Shown here in pieces: positions 44,374 through 54,488 of a stretch of 64,000 nt of DNA. Every line of letters begins with the position of its first letter. Position 1 is the first letter of the stretch. This stretch comes from Phosphoribacter sp037045045 (GTDB lineage: Bacteria; Actinomycetota; Actinomycetes; Actinomycetales; Dermatophilaceae): positions 372,001 through 436,000 of the forward strand of contig JBAOHL010000005.1 of assembly GCA_037045045.1 (NCBI GenBank). The letters are read 5' to 3'. The notes under the pieces are model-generated. The model saw only the letters and a program-made list of their open reading frames with translations. It did not search any database and was not told the DNA's origin. The position numbers and the translations under genes were made by a program.

Positions 44374-45066
44374 GTGTGGTATTGGTTCTTCAAGTTCGTC
44401 GGCATCGGCCCGGCCGCCATCGCCGTGCTCGGCCCGGTGTGGCATGGCCGCGAGAACCTGCCGCGCACCGGGCCGTTCGTCATCGCGGCGAACCATCAGA
44501 CCATGCTCGACTCGCCGTTCGTCAGCCTCGGCGTGCCCCGCAAGGTCATCTTCGTGGCCAAACTCAAGTACTACCAAGGCCGTGGGCTCAAGGGCCGGCT
44601 GCTCGCCTGGTTCCTCACCGCGATCGGTCAGACGCCCATCGACCCGGCCAGCGCCGACTCGGCCGCTCCCGCACTCGACACGGCCCGGGATCTCTTGCGC
44701 GGCGGCGGCGTCTGGGCCGTCTATCCCGAGGGGACCCGCTCCCCCGACGGCACCCTCCACCGCGGGCACACCGGCGCGATGCGCGTCGCCTTGCCGCTCG
44801 ACGTCCCGGTGATCCCGACGGCGGTCAGCGGTACCGTCTCGCCTCGGCCCCGGTGGTCGCGGGGCTGGCGCCGCGACCGGATCACGGTGACGTACGGGCC
44901 GCCCTTGGACCTGTCGCCGTGGGCCGACCGACGCGAGGACCCAGCGGCGTGGCGCGAGGCGACCGACGCGCTCATGGCCCGGCTGGGCGAGATGACCGGC
45001 AGGGACTACGTCGACACGTATGCCGTGCGCGAGCGAACGACCGCTCGGTCCGACGAGTCGGCCTGA
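44374..45066 (+). CDS. 1-acyl-sn-glycerol-3-phosphate acyltransferase (PlsC-like)
   Basis: A 230-residue acyltransferase for phosphatidic-acid synthesis. The catalytic NHQTMLD motif (HX4D) is near residue 37, then GRGLKGRLL and YPEGTRSPDG for glycerol-phosphate binding. GTG 44374 is likely the start. It sits among phosphatase and RND genes without an obvious operon link. Confidence 0.88.
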   Translation: MWYWFFKFVGIGPAAIAVLGPVWHGRENLPRTGPFVIAANHQTMLDSPFVSLGVPRKVIFVAKLKYYQGRGLKGRLLAWFLTAIGQTPIDPASADSAAPALDTARDLLRGGGVWAVYPEGTRSPDGTLHRGHTGAMRVALPLDVPVIPTAVSGTVSPRPRWSRGWRRDRITVTYGPPLDLSPWADRREDPAAWREATDALMARLGEMTGRDYVDTYAVRERTTARSDESA

Positions 45067-45115
45067 CCCACAGCCGCGAGCCGGCCCGCTGACCACGAGC
45101 CCGACCGCCCCCTGT

Positions 45116-48100
45116 CTAGTCGGCCGTCGCCAGAGCCGGCAGACGGCGGGCGCGCCGGCCGGCTCGGCGTTCGCGCAGCTTCTCGACGATGTCGTACAGC
45201 ACCGGCACGAGCACCAGGGTGAGCACCGTCGAGGACACCAGGCCGCCGATGACGACGATGGCCAGGGGTTTGGAGATGAAGATCCCTCCCCCGGTGACGC
45301 CCAACCCCATCGGCAGAAGGGCACAGATCGTCGCCATCGCCGTCATGACGATCGGCCGCAGCCTCAGCCGGGCCCCGTCGACGACGGCGTCGTCGACGGA
45401 CTCCCCTCGACTGCGGTACTGGTTGATGAGGTCGATGAGCACGATGGCGTTGGTGACGACGATGCCGATGAGCATGAGCAGCCCGACCATGGCCGGGACG
45501 CCGAGCGGGGTATCGGTGAGCAGCAGCAGACCCAGTGCGCCGGTCGCCGCGAAGGGGACCGAGACGAGCAGGATGAGCGGCTGCAGCAGCGACCGGAAGG
45601 TGGCGACCATGATGAGGTAGACCACGGCGATGGCCACGAGCATCGCCAGGCCGAGCTGGGCGAAGGATTCCCGTTGCTGCTGGGACACCCCGCCGATGCG
45701 AGCGGTCACGCCGTCAGGGAGGTGCAGTCGGGCCAGGCCGGCCTGGACGGCGTTCGTCGTCGCGCCGAGGTCGGACCCGGCTGGGGTCGCCGTCACCGTC
45801 GCGGCTCGCGCGCCGTCGACGCGTCCGACCGAGGCCGGTGACTGGACTTGTCGCACCGCGGCGATGTCGCCGAGTTTGACCGGAGTGGCCTTGGCCGACT
45901 GGGCGTCCTTGGCGGCCTGGGCGAGGTCCTCGGCTTGGGCTCGGGAGTCGAGCGTCTTGTTCCTCGCGGAGACCGCCTTGCTGATCCCGTCGTTGGCACT
46001 CTGCAGTTGCGCCTGGGCCGCCGTCAGGGATTTCTCCAGGGCGGCGACCTGGCCCTGCAGGGTCGCCAAGGGGCTCGGTTGGGTGGCCGGCGGCAGCTGA
46101 CCGGCAGCCGCCAGCGCGGTGAGCTGGGCGAGTTGGCCCTGAAGGGCCCCCAGCTGGGCCTCGATCGCGTCGACTTGCCCCTGGGCCTTGTCTCGGGCGG
46201 TGCGCAGCGCGGCGAGTTGGTCGGCGCTGGCCGCGTCCTGGTCGGCCTGGCCGGAGCGTTGGGCGGCCTTCTGGCGCTCGGCCACGGCGTCGGCGGCCGC
46301 CTTGCGTGCGTCGAGGGTCTGCTTCGCGGTGACCGGGAGCAGGACGGCGCTCAACTCCTCGACGCTCTTGGCCGGCTCCCGGGAGCGCAGGATTACGTCG
46401 AGGGTCTGGTCACCGAAGGTCACCGTGCCGATCTTGGATCCCTTGACCGCCTGGGCCACGGCCGCGCCGACCTGAGCCTGCACCATACCGACCTTCGCGG
46501 CGGCGACGGGGTCGATGTCGACCTTGAGCATCGGTTTGGAAACGCTGAGGTCGGTCTGGACGTTCTGCAGCGTGGGGACGCTCTCGAGCATGTCGACGAC
46601 CTGGTCGCTGGCCCGGGTCAGCGCCTCGGCGTTGGCGCTCTCGATGATGACCGCCACGCTGCCGCCCGTCGGACTGCCGCTCGTGCCGGTCACGGAGACG
46701 ACCCCGATGTCGGTCAGCGTGGCGAACGCTCGACGCAACCCATCGGCGACGGCACCGCCGTCGGACCCCTTGCGTAGCGTCACCGAGATCGACGCCTGGT
46801 TGGGGCCTGCGACCGACCCGAGCAAGGCGCGCGTCGGGTCGCCGCCGACCGAGGTCTGGAACGACTCGACGGTCGGTTCCGCGGCGAGGACCTTCTCCAG
46901 CCTGGACGCGGCCGCGTCGGTCTGCGCCAGGCTCGTGCCGGGCGCCAGTTCCTGGCTGACCCGCAACGTCGTCGCGCCCGCCTCCCCGAGGAAGTCCGTC
47001 TTGAGTCGGGGCGCGAGCCCGATGGTGCCGACGAAGACGAGCAGGGCCAAGCCGAGGGTGACCACCCGGTGCCCGAGAGCGAAACGCAGGACCGGCAGGT
47101 ATGCCGCCTGCAGCCGGGTGGTGCGGGACTCGTGTCCCTCGGCCATCGACACGGTCTCGGCCGCCTCGTCGTCGGCCCCCGCCGGACGGTCCTCGAGCAG
47201 CACCGATTCCTCTCGCAGGTGCGGGTGCTCGACGGCGGGCACCTGGTCCTCGCCGGAGGCGACCGGCACGCCGGCGCGAACGGTGTGCGCCGGGCGGCGC
47301 ATGAACCACGAGGCAAGCACCGGGACGACCGTGAGCGCGACGAGCAGCGATGCGAGCAAGGCGATGGTCACGGTCATCGCGAACGGGCGGAACAGTTCAC
47401 CGGTCTGGCCCGAGACCGTCCCGAGAGGCAGGAACACGGCCACCGTGGTCAGCGTCGAACTCGTCACCGCACCGGCCACCTCGCGGACGGCGCGGACGAT
47501 CGATGCGGTGCCGACCTCGCCGAGGCCGTGGTGGCGCTTGATGTTCTCGATGACGACGATGGAGTCGTCGACGACCCGACCGATGGCGACGGTGAGCGCG
47601 CCGAGGGTGATGATGTTGAGGCTGTACCCGCCGGCGCGCAGCCCGATGAGGGCGATGACGAGCGAGAGCGGGATGGAAATGGCGGTGATGAGAGTCGGGC
47701 GCAGCGACATGAGGAAGACCATGATGACCAGGACGGCGAAGACCAGCCCGAGCAGGCCCTCGACGGACAGGTCGTGGATGGAGTCCTCGATATAGGGAGC
47801 CTGGTCGAACACGGTGGCCACGCCCGCGCCCGCGCCGAGCTTGGCGATCAGCTCGGGCAGCGCCGCGCGGACGCCCTGGGACACGGTCACCGTGTTGCCC
47901 GCCGGTTCCTTGGTCACCAAGAGGGTGAGCGAGGGCTTGCCGTTGGCCCGCGACACCGTCGTCGTGTCGACAGGCGCCACGCGCACGTCGGCGATCTCGC
48001 TGAGGGCCACCGGCCCGTCGGTGCCTTGGACCTGGATCGCGCCGACCTGCTCGACGCTACTGAGCGTCTTGCCGACCTCGACGTCGAGCGTTGCGGTGTC

Positions 48101-48760
48101 CGACGGCAGGGCGCCGGCGGGCACCGCGATCCCACTGGCCGCGACGACCTGTCCGAGGGTGCTCGTCTCCACGCCGAGCCGGTCGACGTCGGCGCGGCGC
48201 ACGGTGATGACGACCTGCTGTCTCTCCTCGCCGGCGACAGTGACGTCTCGCACCCCCGCGACGGTCTTGAGCCGGGGCACGACGACGTCCTTGAGCGCGC
48301 GGGAGAGCACCGCCTTCGTGTCCGGCGAGGACACCGCGAGCACGACGATCGGCACGTCATCGAATCGGCCGGCGACGACGTTGGGCGCGACGTCTGATGG
48401 CAACCGGGTCCGCGTCGCATCGACTGCCGAGCGGATGTCGCCGACGACCTTGTCGGTGTTCGTCCCGTACTCCCACTCGGCCCGCACCTGCGAGACGTTG
48501 CTCGCACTGCGGGAGGTCACCCGGGTGACGCCGGCCACCGCCTTGATCGCGTCCTCGATGGGCTTGGTCACTTCGAGCTCGACGACCTCCGGAGCCGCGC
48601 CGGCGAACACCGAGACGACGCTCGCCGACGGCGGATCCAGGGACGGGATGAGCTCCTGCTTGAGGCCCCGAGTGGCGAAGACGCCGACACCGAGCACGAC
48701 AAGGGTCACCAGGGCGAGGACGCTGCGGTTGGCCAGGCTCAGCCTGGTGAGGCGGGTCAC
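45116..48760 (-). CDS. Efflux RND permease with coiled-coil insert
   Basis: A 1214-residue HAE1-type RND transporter. It has two sets of membrane helices and two large periplasmic-type loops, with GRVVDDSIVVIEN and GIVVTNAIVLIDLINQYR as membrane motifs for proton relay. Extra sequence is at about residues 813-963: long Ala/Gln/Leu helices, with a Pro-rich turn (GQLPPATQPSP) in the middle, that look like an antiparallel coiled-coil hairpin as found in adaptor proteins. RND pumps normally work with an outer-membrane channel, absent in Gram-positives. The insert may replace an adaptor. GTG start. Substrate is unknown. Confidence 0.88.
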   Translation of the reverse strand: MTRLTRLSLANRSVLALVTLVVLGVGVFATRGLKQELIPSLDPPSASVVSVFAGAAPEVVELEVTKPIEDAIKAVAGVTRVTSRSASNVSQVRAEWEYGTNTDKVVGDIRSAVDATRTRLPSDVAPNVVAGRFDDVPIVVLAVSSPDTKAVLSRALKDVVVPRLKTVAGVRDVTVAGEERQQVVITVRRADVDRLGVETSTLGQVVAASGIAVPAGALPSDTATLDVEVGKTLSSVEQVGAIQVQGTDGPVALSEIADVRVAPVDTTTVSRANGKPSLTLLVTKEPAGNTVTVSQGVRAALPELIAKLGAGAGVATVFDQAPYIEDSIHDLSVEGLLGLVFAVLVIMVFLMSLRPTLITAISIPLSLVIALIGLRAGGYSLNIITLGALTVAIGRVVDDSIVVIENIKRHHGLGEVGTASIVRAVREVAGAVTSSTLTTVAVFLPLGTVSGQTGELFRPFAMTVTIALLASLLVALTVVPVLASWFMRRPAHTVRAGVPVASGEDQVPAVEHPHLREESVLLEDRPAGADDEAAETVSMAEGHESRTTRLQAAYLPVLRFALGHRVVTLGLALLVFVGTIGLAPRLKTDFLGEAGATTLRVSQELAPGTSLAQTDAAASRLEKVLAAEPTVESFQTSVGGDPTRALLGSVAGPNQASISVTLRKGSDGGAVADGLRRAFATLTDIGVVSVTGTSGSPTGGSVAVIIESANAEALTRASDQVVDMLESVPTLQNVQTDLSVSKPMLKVDIDPVAAAKVGMVQAQVGAAVAQAVKGSKIGTVTFGDQTLDVILRSREPAKSVEELSAVLLPVTAKQTLDARKAAADAVAERQKAAQRSGQADQDAASADQLAALRTARDKAQGQVDAIEAQLGALQGQLAQLTALAAAGQLPPATQPSPLATLQGQVAALEKSLTAAQAQLQSANDGISKAVSARNKTLDSRAQAEDLAQAAKDAQSAKATPVKLGDIAAVRQVQSPASVGRVDGARAATVTATPAGSDLGATTNAVQAGLARLHLPDGVTARIGGVSQQQRESFAQLGLAMLVAIAVVYLIMVATFRSLLQPLILLVSVPFAATGALGLLLLTDTPLGVPAMVGLLMLIGIVVTNAIVLIDLINQYRSRGESVDDAVVDGARLRLRPIVMTAMATICALLPMGLGVTGGGIFISKPLAIVVIGGLVSSTVLTLVLVPVLYDIVEKLRERRAGRRARRLPALATAD

Positions 48761-48827
48761 GATCGGCCAGCGTACGCGACACCCGAGTCGGGAACTTCTC
48801 CGACTCCGGGCCGGCCCGGCATACCCG

Positions 48828-50669
<1,842 letters not shown>

Positions 50670-50808
50670 CGGGGACACGGGTGCGGCGGGCTCTCTGCAG
50701 GTCGGATACGGGCGCGGACCAGTCTGTCACGAGCGCCGGTATGCCGCGGGACCGCCGAGCGCCCGGCCGACCGGCCGAGGCAAACGACGGCATAACGGCC
50801 CGGGTCAC

Positions 50809-50814
50809 TACGGT
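50809..50814 (+). promoter_or_regulatory. -10 hexamer TACGGT of the MazF-like gene
   Basis: TACGGT ends 7 bases before GTG 50822, with no ribosome site. Confidence 0.5.
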
Positions 50815-50821
50815 GGAGCGC

Positions 50822-51382
50822 GTGTGGAATCTGCGCGATCGCCTCGCCAAAGTGTTGGGCAGGCCGGATTCGTCGGCGCCAAGCGGTGGCGATCCGCGTC
50901 CCACGGGTCACCCGTCGCCCTCCGGCGGGGTCCCACGCGAGGGCGTCGGTCGCGACGAGGCGACGGGGCCAGCGGGCGCCCGGCCCTACCCGGGGGACTA
51001 TCAGGGCATCCCCGCGATGTCGTGGTCACCGAAGCCGGACGGGCACCCCGATCCCGGCGAGATCGTCTGGACCTGGGTGCCCTTCGAGGAGGACCACACC
51101 CAGGGCAAGGACCGGCCGGTGCTGCTCGTCGGCGTGGACGGCGACTGGTTGCTCGGGGTGGCCCTCACGAGCAAGGACCACGACCGCGACGCCGCCCAGG
51201 AGGCTCGCGCCGGCCGCCGGTGGACCGACATCGGCGCCGGGGCGTGGGACCGAGCGGGTCGCCCGAGTGAGGTCCGGGTCAACCGGATCGTGCGCGTGGA
51301 CCCGACGCACATCCGTCGCGAGGGCGCGGTCCTGCACCAAGCGGTGTTCGAGCAGGTTGCGGCGGCGATCCGAGCGGGCTGA
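50822..51382 (+). CDS. PemK/MazF-family protein without a cognate antitoxin
   Basis: A 186-residue protein. After a Ser/Pro/Gly-rich, disordered N-terminus of about 70 residues comes the MazF/PemK-like fold: PDPGEIVWTWVPFEEDHTQGKDRPVLLVGVDGDWLLGVALTSKDH, with conserved basic residues. MazF proteins are mRNA interferases paired with an antitoxin. No small antitoxin gene precedes it: the neighbours are lepA and rpsT. It may be a stand-alone, non-toxin RNA-binding member. GTG 50822 appears leaderless. Confidence 0.75.
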   Translation: MWNLRDRLAKVLGRPDSSAPSGGDPRPTGHPSPSGGVPREGVGRDEATGPAGARPYPGDYQGIPAMSWSPKPDGHPDPGEIVWTWVPFEEDHTQGKDRPVLLVGVDGDWLLGVALTSKDHDRDAAQEARAGRRWTDIGAGAWDRAGRPSEVRVNRIVRVDPTHIRREGAVLHQAVFEQVAAAIRAG

Positions 51383-51501
51383 CCGCAGGAGCGCCGGCCG
51401 TCTGACCGGTGGCGGGCTGGCTGGCCGCGGGTGGCGGCCCGGCGCGGCCGCTCGGCGCCGGCTTTGCGCGCCGGTGCCGGACGCCGACCGCCGACACGAC
51501 G

Positions 51502-51528
51502 AAGGGCCGCCCCGACGGAGCGGCCCTT
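51502..51528. terminator. Bidirectional hairpin terminator between MazF-like and rpsT
   Basis: A 9-bp perfect stem AAGGGCCGC / GCGGCCCTT with a 9-base loop lies 13 bases after the rpsT stop on the minus strand and about 120 bases after the MazF-like stop. No long T-tract is present, which is common in high-GC species. Confidence 0.85.
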
Positions 51529-51540
51529 GCGTGCGGAACG

Positions 51541-51801
51541 TCAGAGCGAGGCGGCCTTCTTGGCCATCGCGGACTTCTTGTTCGCGGCCTGGTTGGCGTG
51601 GATAACGCCCTTGGAGACGGCCTTGTCGAGCTTGGCGGATGCGGTGCGCAGCGCCGTGGCGGCAGCTTCCCGGTCGCCGGATGCGGCCGCCTCGCGGAAC
51701 CGCCGCACCCACGTGCGCAGTTCGCTCTTGACGGCCTTGTTTCGCTCGGTGCGCTTGGCGTTGGTCTTGATGCGCTTGAGCTGGGACTTGATATTCGCCA
51801 C
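51541..51801 (-). CDS. rpsT: 30S ribosomal protein S20
   Basis: An 86-residue basic ribosomal protein: VANIKSQLKRIKTNAKRTERNKAVKSE start and AANKKSAMAKKAASL end. It binds 16S rRNA early in assembly. GTG 51801. A motif copy GGTATGCCG lies in its upstream region. It is opposite to the MazF-like gene. Confidence 0.97.
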   Translation of the reverse strand: MANIKSQLKRIKTNAKRTERNKAVKSELRTWVRRFREAAASGDREAAATALRTASAKLDKAVSKGVIHANQAANKKSAMAKKAASL

Positions 51802-52010
51802 GTGAATCTTTCTCGTCGGTCGGGTATGCCGTAGAGGGCGGCAGACGCGGCCGGGGACCGGGCGTGGGGAGCCCGTGCGGGACCGCGCTGGATCGTGCTC
51901 GTTCGCGCACGACCAGGCGCGCACGCAAGGATCGAATCTACCAGCGCCCCGACGTGGCGCCCAAACCGGCGTCGGAGCAGTGGGTCGCGACGCCGGCAGA
52001 ACCAGTGCCG

Positions 52011-52982
52011 CTACCCCGGCGCATGTCCGCCGCGGGCGGCGCCGATGGCCAGCACGACCCGCTCGACGGCATACACCGGATGCCGTCCCCCGCCCTTGAC
52101 CTCGACGTCGGCGGCGGCCACCGCCCGGATCGCCGCCCCGAGTCCCCGGTCGTCCCAGTGCCCCACGGCGCGTCGGGCCTTGTCGACCTGCCACGGGGCG
52201 AGCCCGAGAGCCTTGGCCACCGTCGCGGAGCTGCCGCGACCGGCCGAACCGACGCGGACGAGGGTTCTCAACTGGGACGCGAGCACCGCGACGATGGGCA
52301 CCGGGTCGACTCCCGAGGCGATGGCGTGGCGCAGCAGCCGCAACGCCTGGGCGGTCTGCCCGGCGATGGCCGCGTCGGCGACGCGGAACCCGGTCGCCTC
52401 GACCTTGCCGCCGTGGTAGGTCTGCACGACGCGGTCGTCGACGACGCCGTCGGTGTCCGCGACGAGTTGGCCCACGGCTGCGGCCAGTTCGCGCACGTCG
52501 GTGCCGAGCGCCTCGACGAGGGCCCACACCGCCTCGGGGGTCGCCTTGCGGCCCTGGCGACGGAACTCCGTGGTGACGAAGTCCGCCTTGTCGCGGTCGG
52601 AGCGGATCGCCGGACACTCGATCACCCGGGCGCCCGCGGCCTTCACCGTGTCGAGCACCTTGCGCCCCCGCTGCCCGCCGCGATGGACGACGACGAGCCA
52701 GACGTCGGGCTCGGGGGCCTGCGCGAACCTCAGCGTCTCGGCGAGCAGGTCGTCGTCGGCCTCGTCGAGATCCTCGACCACCAGTGCCGTCGACCCACCG
52801 AATAACGACGGGCTGGCCGCCGCGCGCAGGTCTCCGGAGCGGTATGCCGCGGCGCTCACCCGCACGACGTCGATGTCCGGCTCGCTCTCGCGCAGCTCGG
52901 CGAGCACGCCGGCGACGGCCCGCTCGGCGAGCAGCGTCTCGGGCCCGGTCACGAGGACCAGCGGCGGGACGGACGATGGCAC
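52011..52982 (-). CDS. holA: DNA polymerase III delta subunit HolA
   Basis: A 323-residue clamp-loader subunit: VTGPETLLAERAVAGVLAELR start (Walker-like without function), SPSLFGGSTALVVEDLD, KADFVTTEFRRQGRKATPEA and PVPIVAVLASQLRTL. It loads the beta clamp at primed sites. GTG 52982 has AGG upstream; GTG 52988 and 53012 are alternatives. ComEC and ComEA genes that often precede holA are not in the window. Confidence 0.92.
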   Translation of the reverse strand: MPSSVPPLVLVTGPETLLAERAVAGVLAELRESEPDIDVVRVSAAAYRSGDLRAAASPSLFGGSTALVVEDLDEADDDLLAETLRFAQAPEPDVWLVVVHRGGQRGRKVLDTVKAAGARVIECPAIRSDRDKADFVTTEFRRQGRKATPEAVWALVEALGTDVRELAAAVGQLVADTDGVVDDRVVQTYHGGKVEATGFRVADAAIAGQTAQALRLLRHAIASGVDPVPIVAVLASQLRTLVRVGSAGRGSSATVAKALGLAPWQVDKARRAVGHWDDRGLGAAIRAVAAADVEVKGGGRHPVYAVERVVLAIGAARGGHAPG

Positions 52983-53032
52983 GAGCACCAGCCTGCCACG
53001 TCGTTCGGACACCGGATGTCGGTCCGCCGCCC

Positions 53033-53038
53033 TACCGT
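53033..53038 (+). promoter_or_regulatory. -10 hexamer TACCGT of the AraC-VOC operon
   Basis: TACCGT ends 6 bases before the ATG at 53045, with a GGGGAG stretch between; a leaderless or very short-leader start. Confidence 0.5.
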
Positions 53039-53044
53039 GGGGAG

Positions 53045-53911
53045 ATGGACGAGATGGTCTCGGCGCGGCCCAGTCCGCCGCTGCGGGGTCTCGTCGCGGC
53101 ATACCAGGGGTATCGGCAGCGGGGCCTCGCGCCCGCGAGCCATCGGGGGCTGCCCTCGCCGTACCTCACGGTGATCTTCACCTTCGACGTCCCGCTCGAC
53201 GTCGCCGAGCACCCCGACCCGACCCAGGGGCCGGGACGGTTTCGCGCACTCGTCGGTGGGTTGCACGCGACGCCGGCTCGGATCGTCCACGACGGAGCCC
53301 AGGCGGGAGTGCAGATCATGCTGTCCCCGTTGGGTGCCCGGGCACTGCTCGGTATGCCGGCCGGGGCCGTCGCCGGCATCGACGTCCACGGCGTCGACGT
53401 GTTCGGGTCGCTGGCCGACGCGGTATGCGACCGGCTGCAGGAGGCGACGAGTTGGGCGCAGCGGTTCGCGGTAGTCGACGCCGCACTCACCCGACGGCTC
53501 GGTGGTGAACCGCCGGCACCCTCGCCGGCGCTGACCTGGGCATGGCACGCCGTCGTCGCGTCCGGTGGTCGGGCCCGGGTCCGCGAGCTGGCGCTCGATC
53601 TCGGGTGGAGCGAGCGACACCTGGCCAATCAGTTCCGCGCCGAGTTCGGGATGACACCCAAGGTCGCGCTTCGGGTGACCCGTTTCGACGTGACCCGTCG
53701 CCGGATCGGCGCCGTCGTGGTGGACCGGATCGGTGCCGCCCCGGGCCTGGCCCTGGCCGACGTGGCCGCGTCCGGCGGGTACGCCGACCAGTCCCACCTG
53801 GTCCGCGAGTTCCGTGCCCTGGCCGGCCTGTCGCCGAGCAGCTGGGTCGCCGAGGAGTTCGGAAACGTCCAAGCCGCACAGCCATGGCGCCGCGCAGAAT
53901 CGGGGTCATGA
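53045..53911 (+). CDS. AraC-family transcriptional regulator
   Basis: A 288-residue regulator. The N-terminal part (SPYLTVIFTFDVPLDV, SPLGARALLGMPAGAVAG) matches the ligand or cupin-like domain common in such regulators. The C-terminal HTH pair includes RVRELALDLGWSERHLANQFRAEFGMTPKVALRVTRFD and LADVAASGGYADQSHLVREFRALAGLSPSSW. It overlaps the next VOC-domain gene (ATGA) and probably controls it. The inducer is not known. Confidence 0.9.
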   Translation: MDEMVSARPSPPLRGLVAAYQGYRQRGLAPASHRGLPSPYLTVIFTFDVPLDVAEHPDPTQGPGRFRALVGGLHATPARIVHDGAQAGVQIMLSPLGARALLGMPAGAVAGIDVHGVDVFGSLADAVCDRLQEATSWAQRFAVVDAALTRRLGGEPPAPSPALTWAWHAVVASGGRARVRELALDLGWSERHLANQFRAEFGMTPKVALRVTRFDVTRRRIGAVVVDRIGAAPGLALADVAASGGYADQSHLVREFRALAGLSPSSWVAEEFGNVQAAQPWRRAESGS

Positions 53912-54336
53912 CCACCAACGCCACCACCGGCTCCACGCCCGGCCGCTCCGCGGCATACGTCTGGCCCACCGTCCGCGCCAAGGACGCTCGCGGCCTCATC
54001 CGGTTCCTCACCGACGCCCTCGGTTTCGAGCAGACCGTCGTCTACGGCGAGGGCGAGCAGGTCGACCACGCCGAGTTGGGCTGGCCGGCCGGTGGGGGGA
54101 TCATGCTCGGCTCCCACCGCGAGGACGATCCGGCCGGCGTCGCCGCCCCCGGGACGATGAGCGTCTACGTCGTCACCGACGATCCCGACGGCCTGTGTGC
54201 CCGGGCTCGGGCCGCCGGTGGCGAAATCACCCGCGAACCGTTCGACACCGACTACGGCTCCCGGGACTTCGCGATGCGCGACCCCGAGGGCAACCGGTGG
54301 TCGTTCGGCACGTATGCCGGACACCCGCGCGACTGA
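53908..54336 (+). CDS. VOC/glyoxalase-superfamily protein
   Basis: A 142-residue protein with VOC-type beta-alpha-beta fold: YVWPTVRAKDARGLIRFLTDALGFEQTVVYGEGEQVDHAELGWPAGG, and RDFAMRDPEGNRWSFGTYAG at the C-terminus. Such proteins serve as glyoxalases, dioxygenases or resistance binding proteins. The catalytic metal ligands are partly present (His, Glu). It is coupled with an AraC regulator. Confidence 0.85.
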   Translation: MTTNATTGSTPGRSAAYVWPTVRAKDARGLIRFLTDALGFEQTVVYGEGEQVDHAELGWPAGGGIMLGSHREDDPAGVAAPGTMSVYVVTDDPDGLCARARAAGGEITREPFDTDYGSRDFAMRDPEGNRWSFGTYAGHPRD

Positions 54337-54380
54337 CGTCCGGACGCTGCCGGCCTCGGAAGTGGCGCGCCGTCACCGCT

Positions 54381-54485
54381 CTGGCGCCCTCTTCGCTGGC
54401 GCCGCCTTCGCTGGCGCCGTCTTCGCTGGCGCCGCCTTCGCTGGCGCTGTCTTCGCTGGCGCTGTCTTCGCTGGCGCCGTCACCG
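54381..54485. repeat. 15-bp tandem array downstream of the VOC gene and Fe-ADH
   Basis: Seven units of ctggcgccgtcttcg, with c/t variation, occupy 105 bases and end 3 bases before the Fe-ADH stop. The two genes converge here. In frame it would encode PAKTA-like repeats, but no gene reads it. Confidence 0.93.
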
Positions 54486-54488
54486 CCG

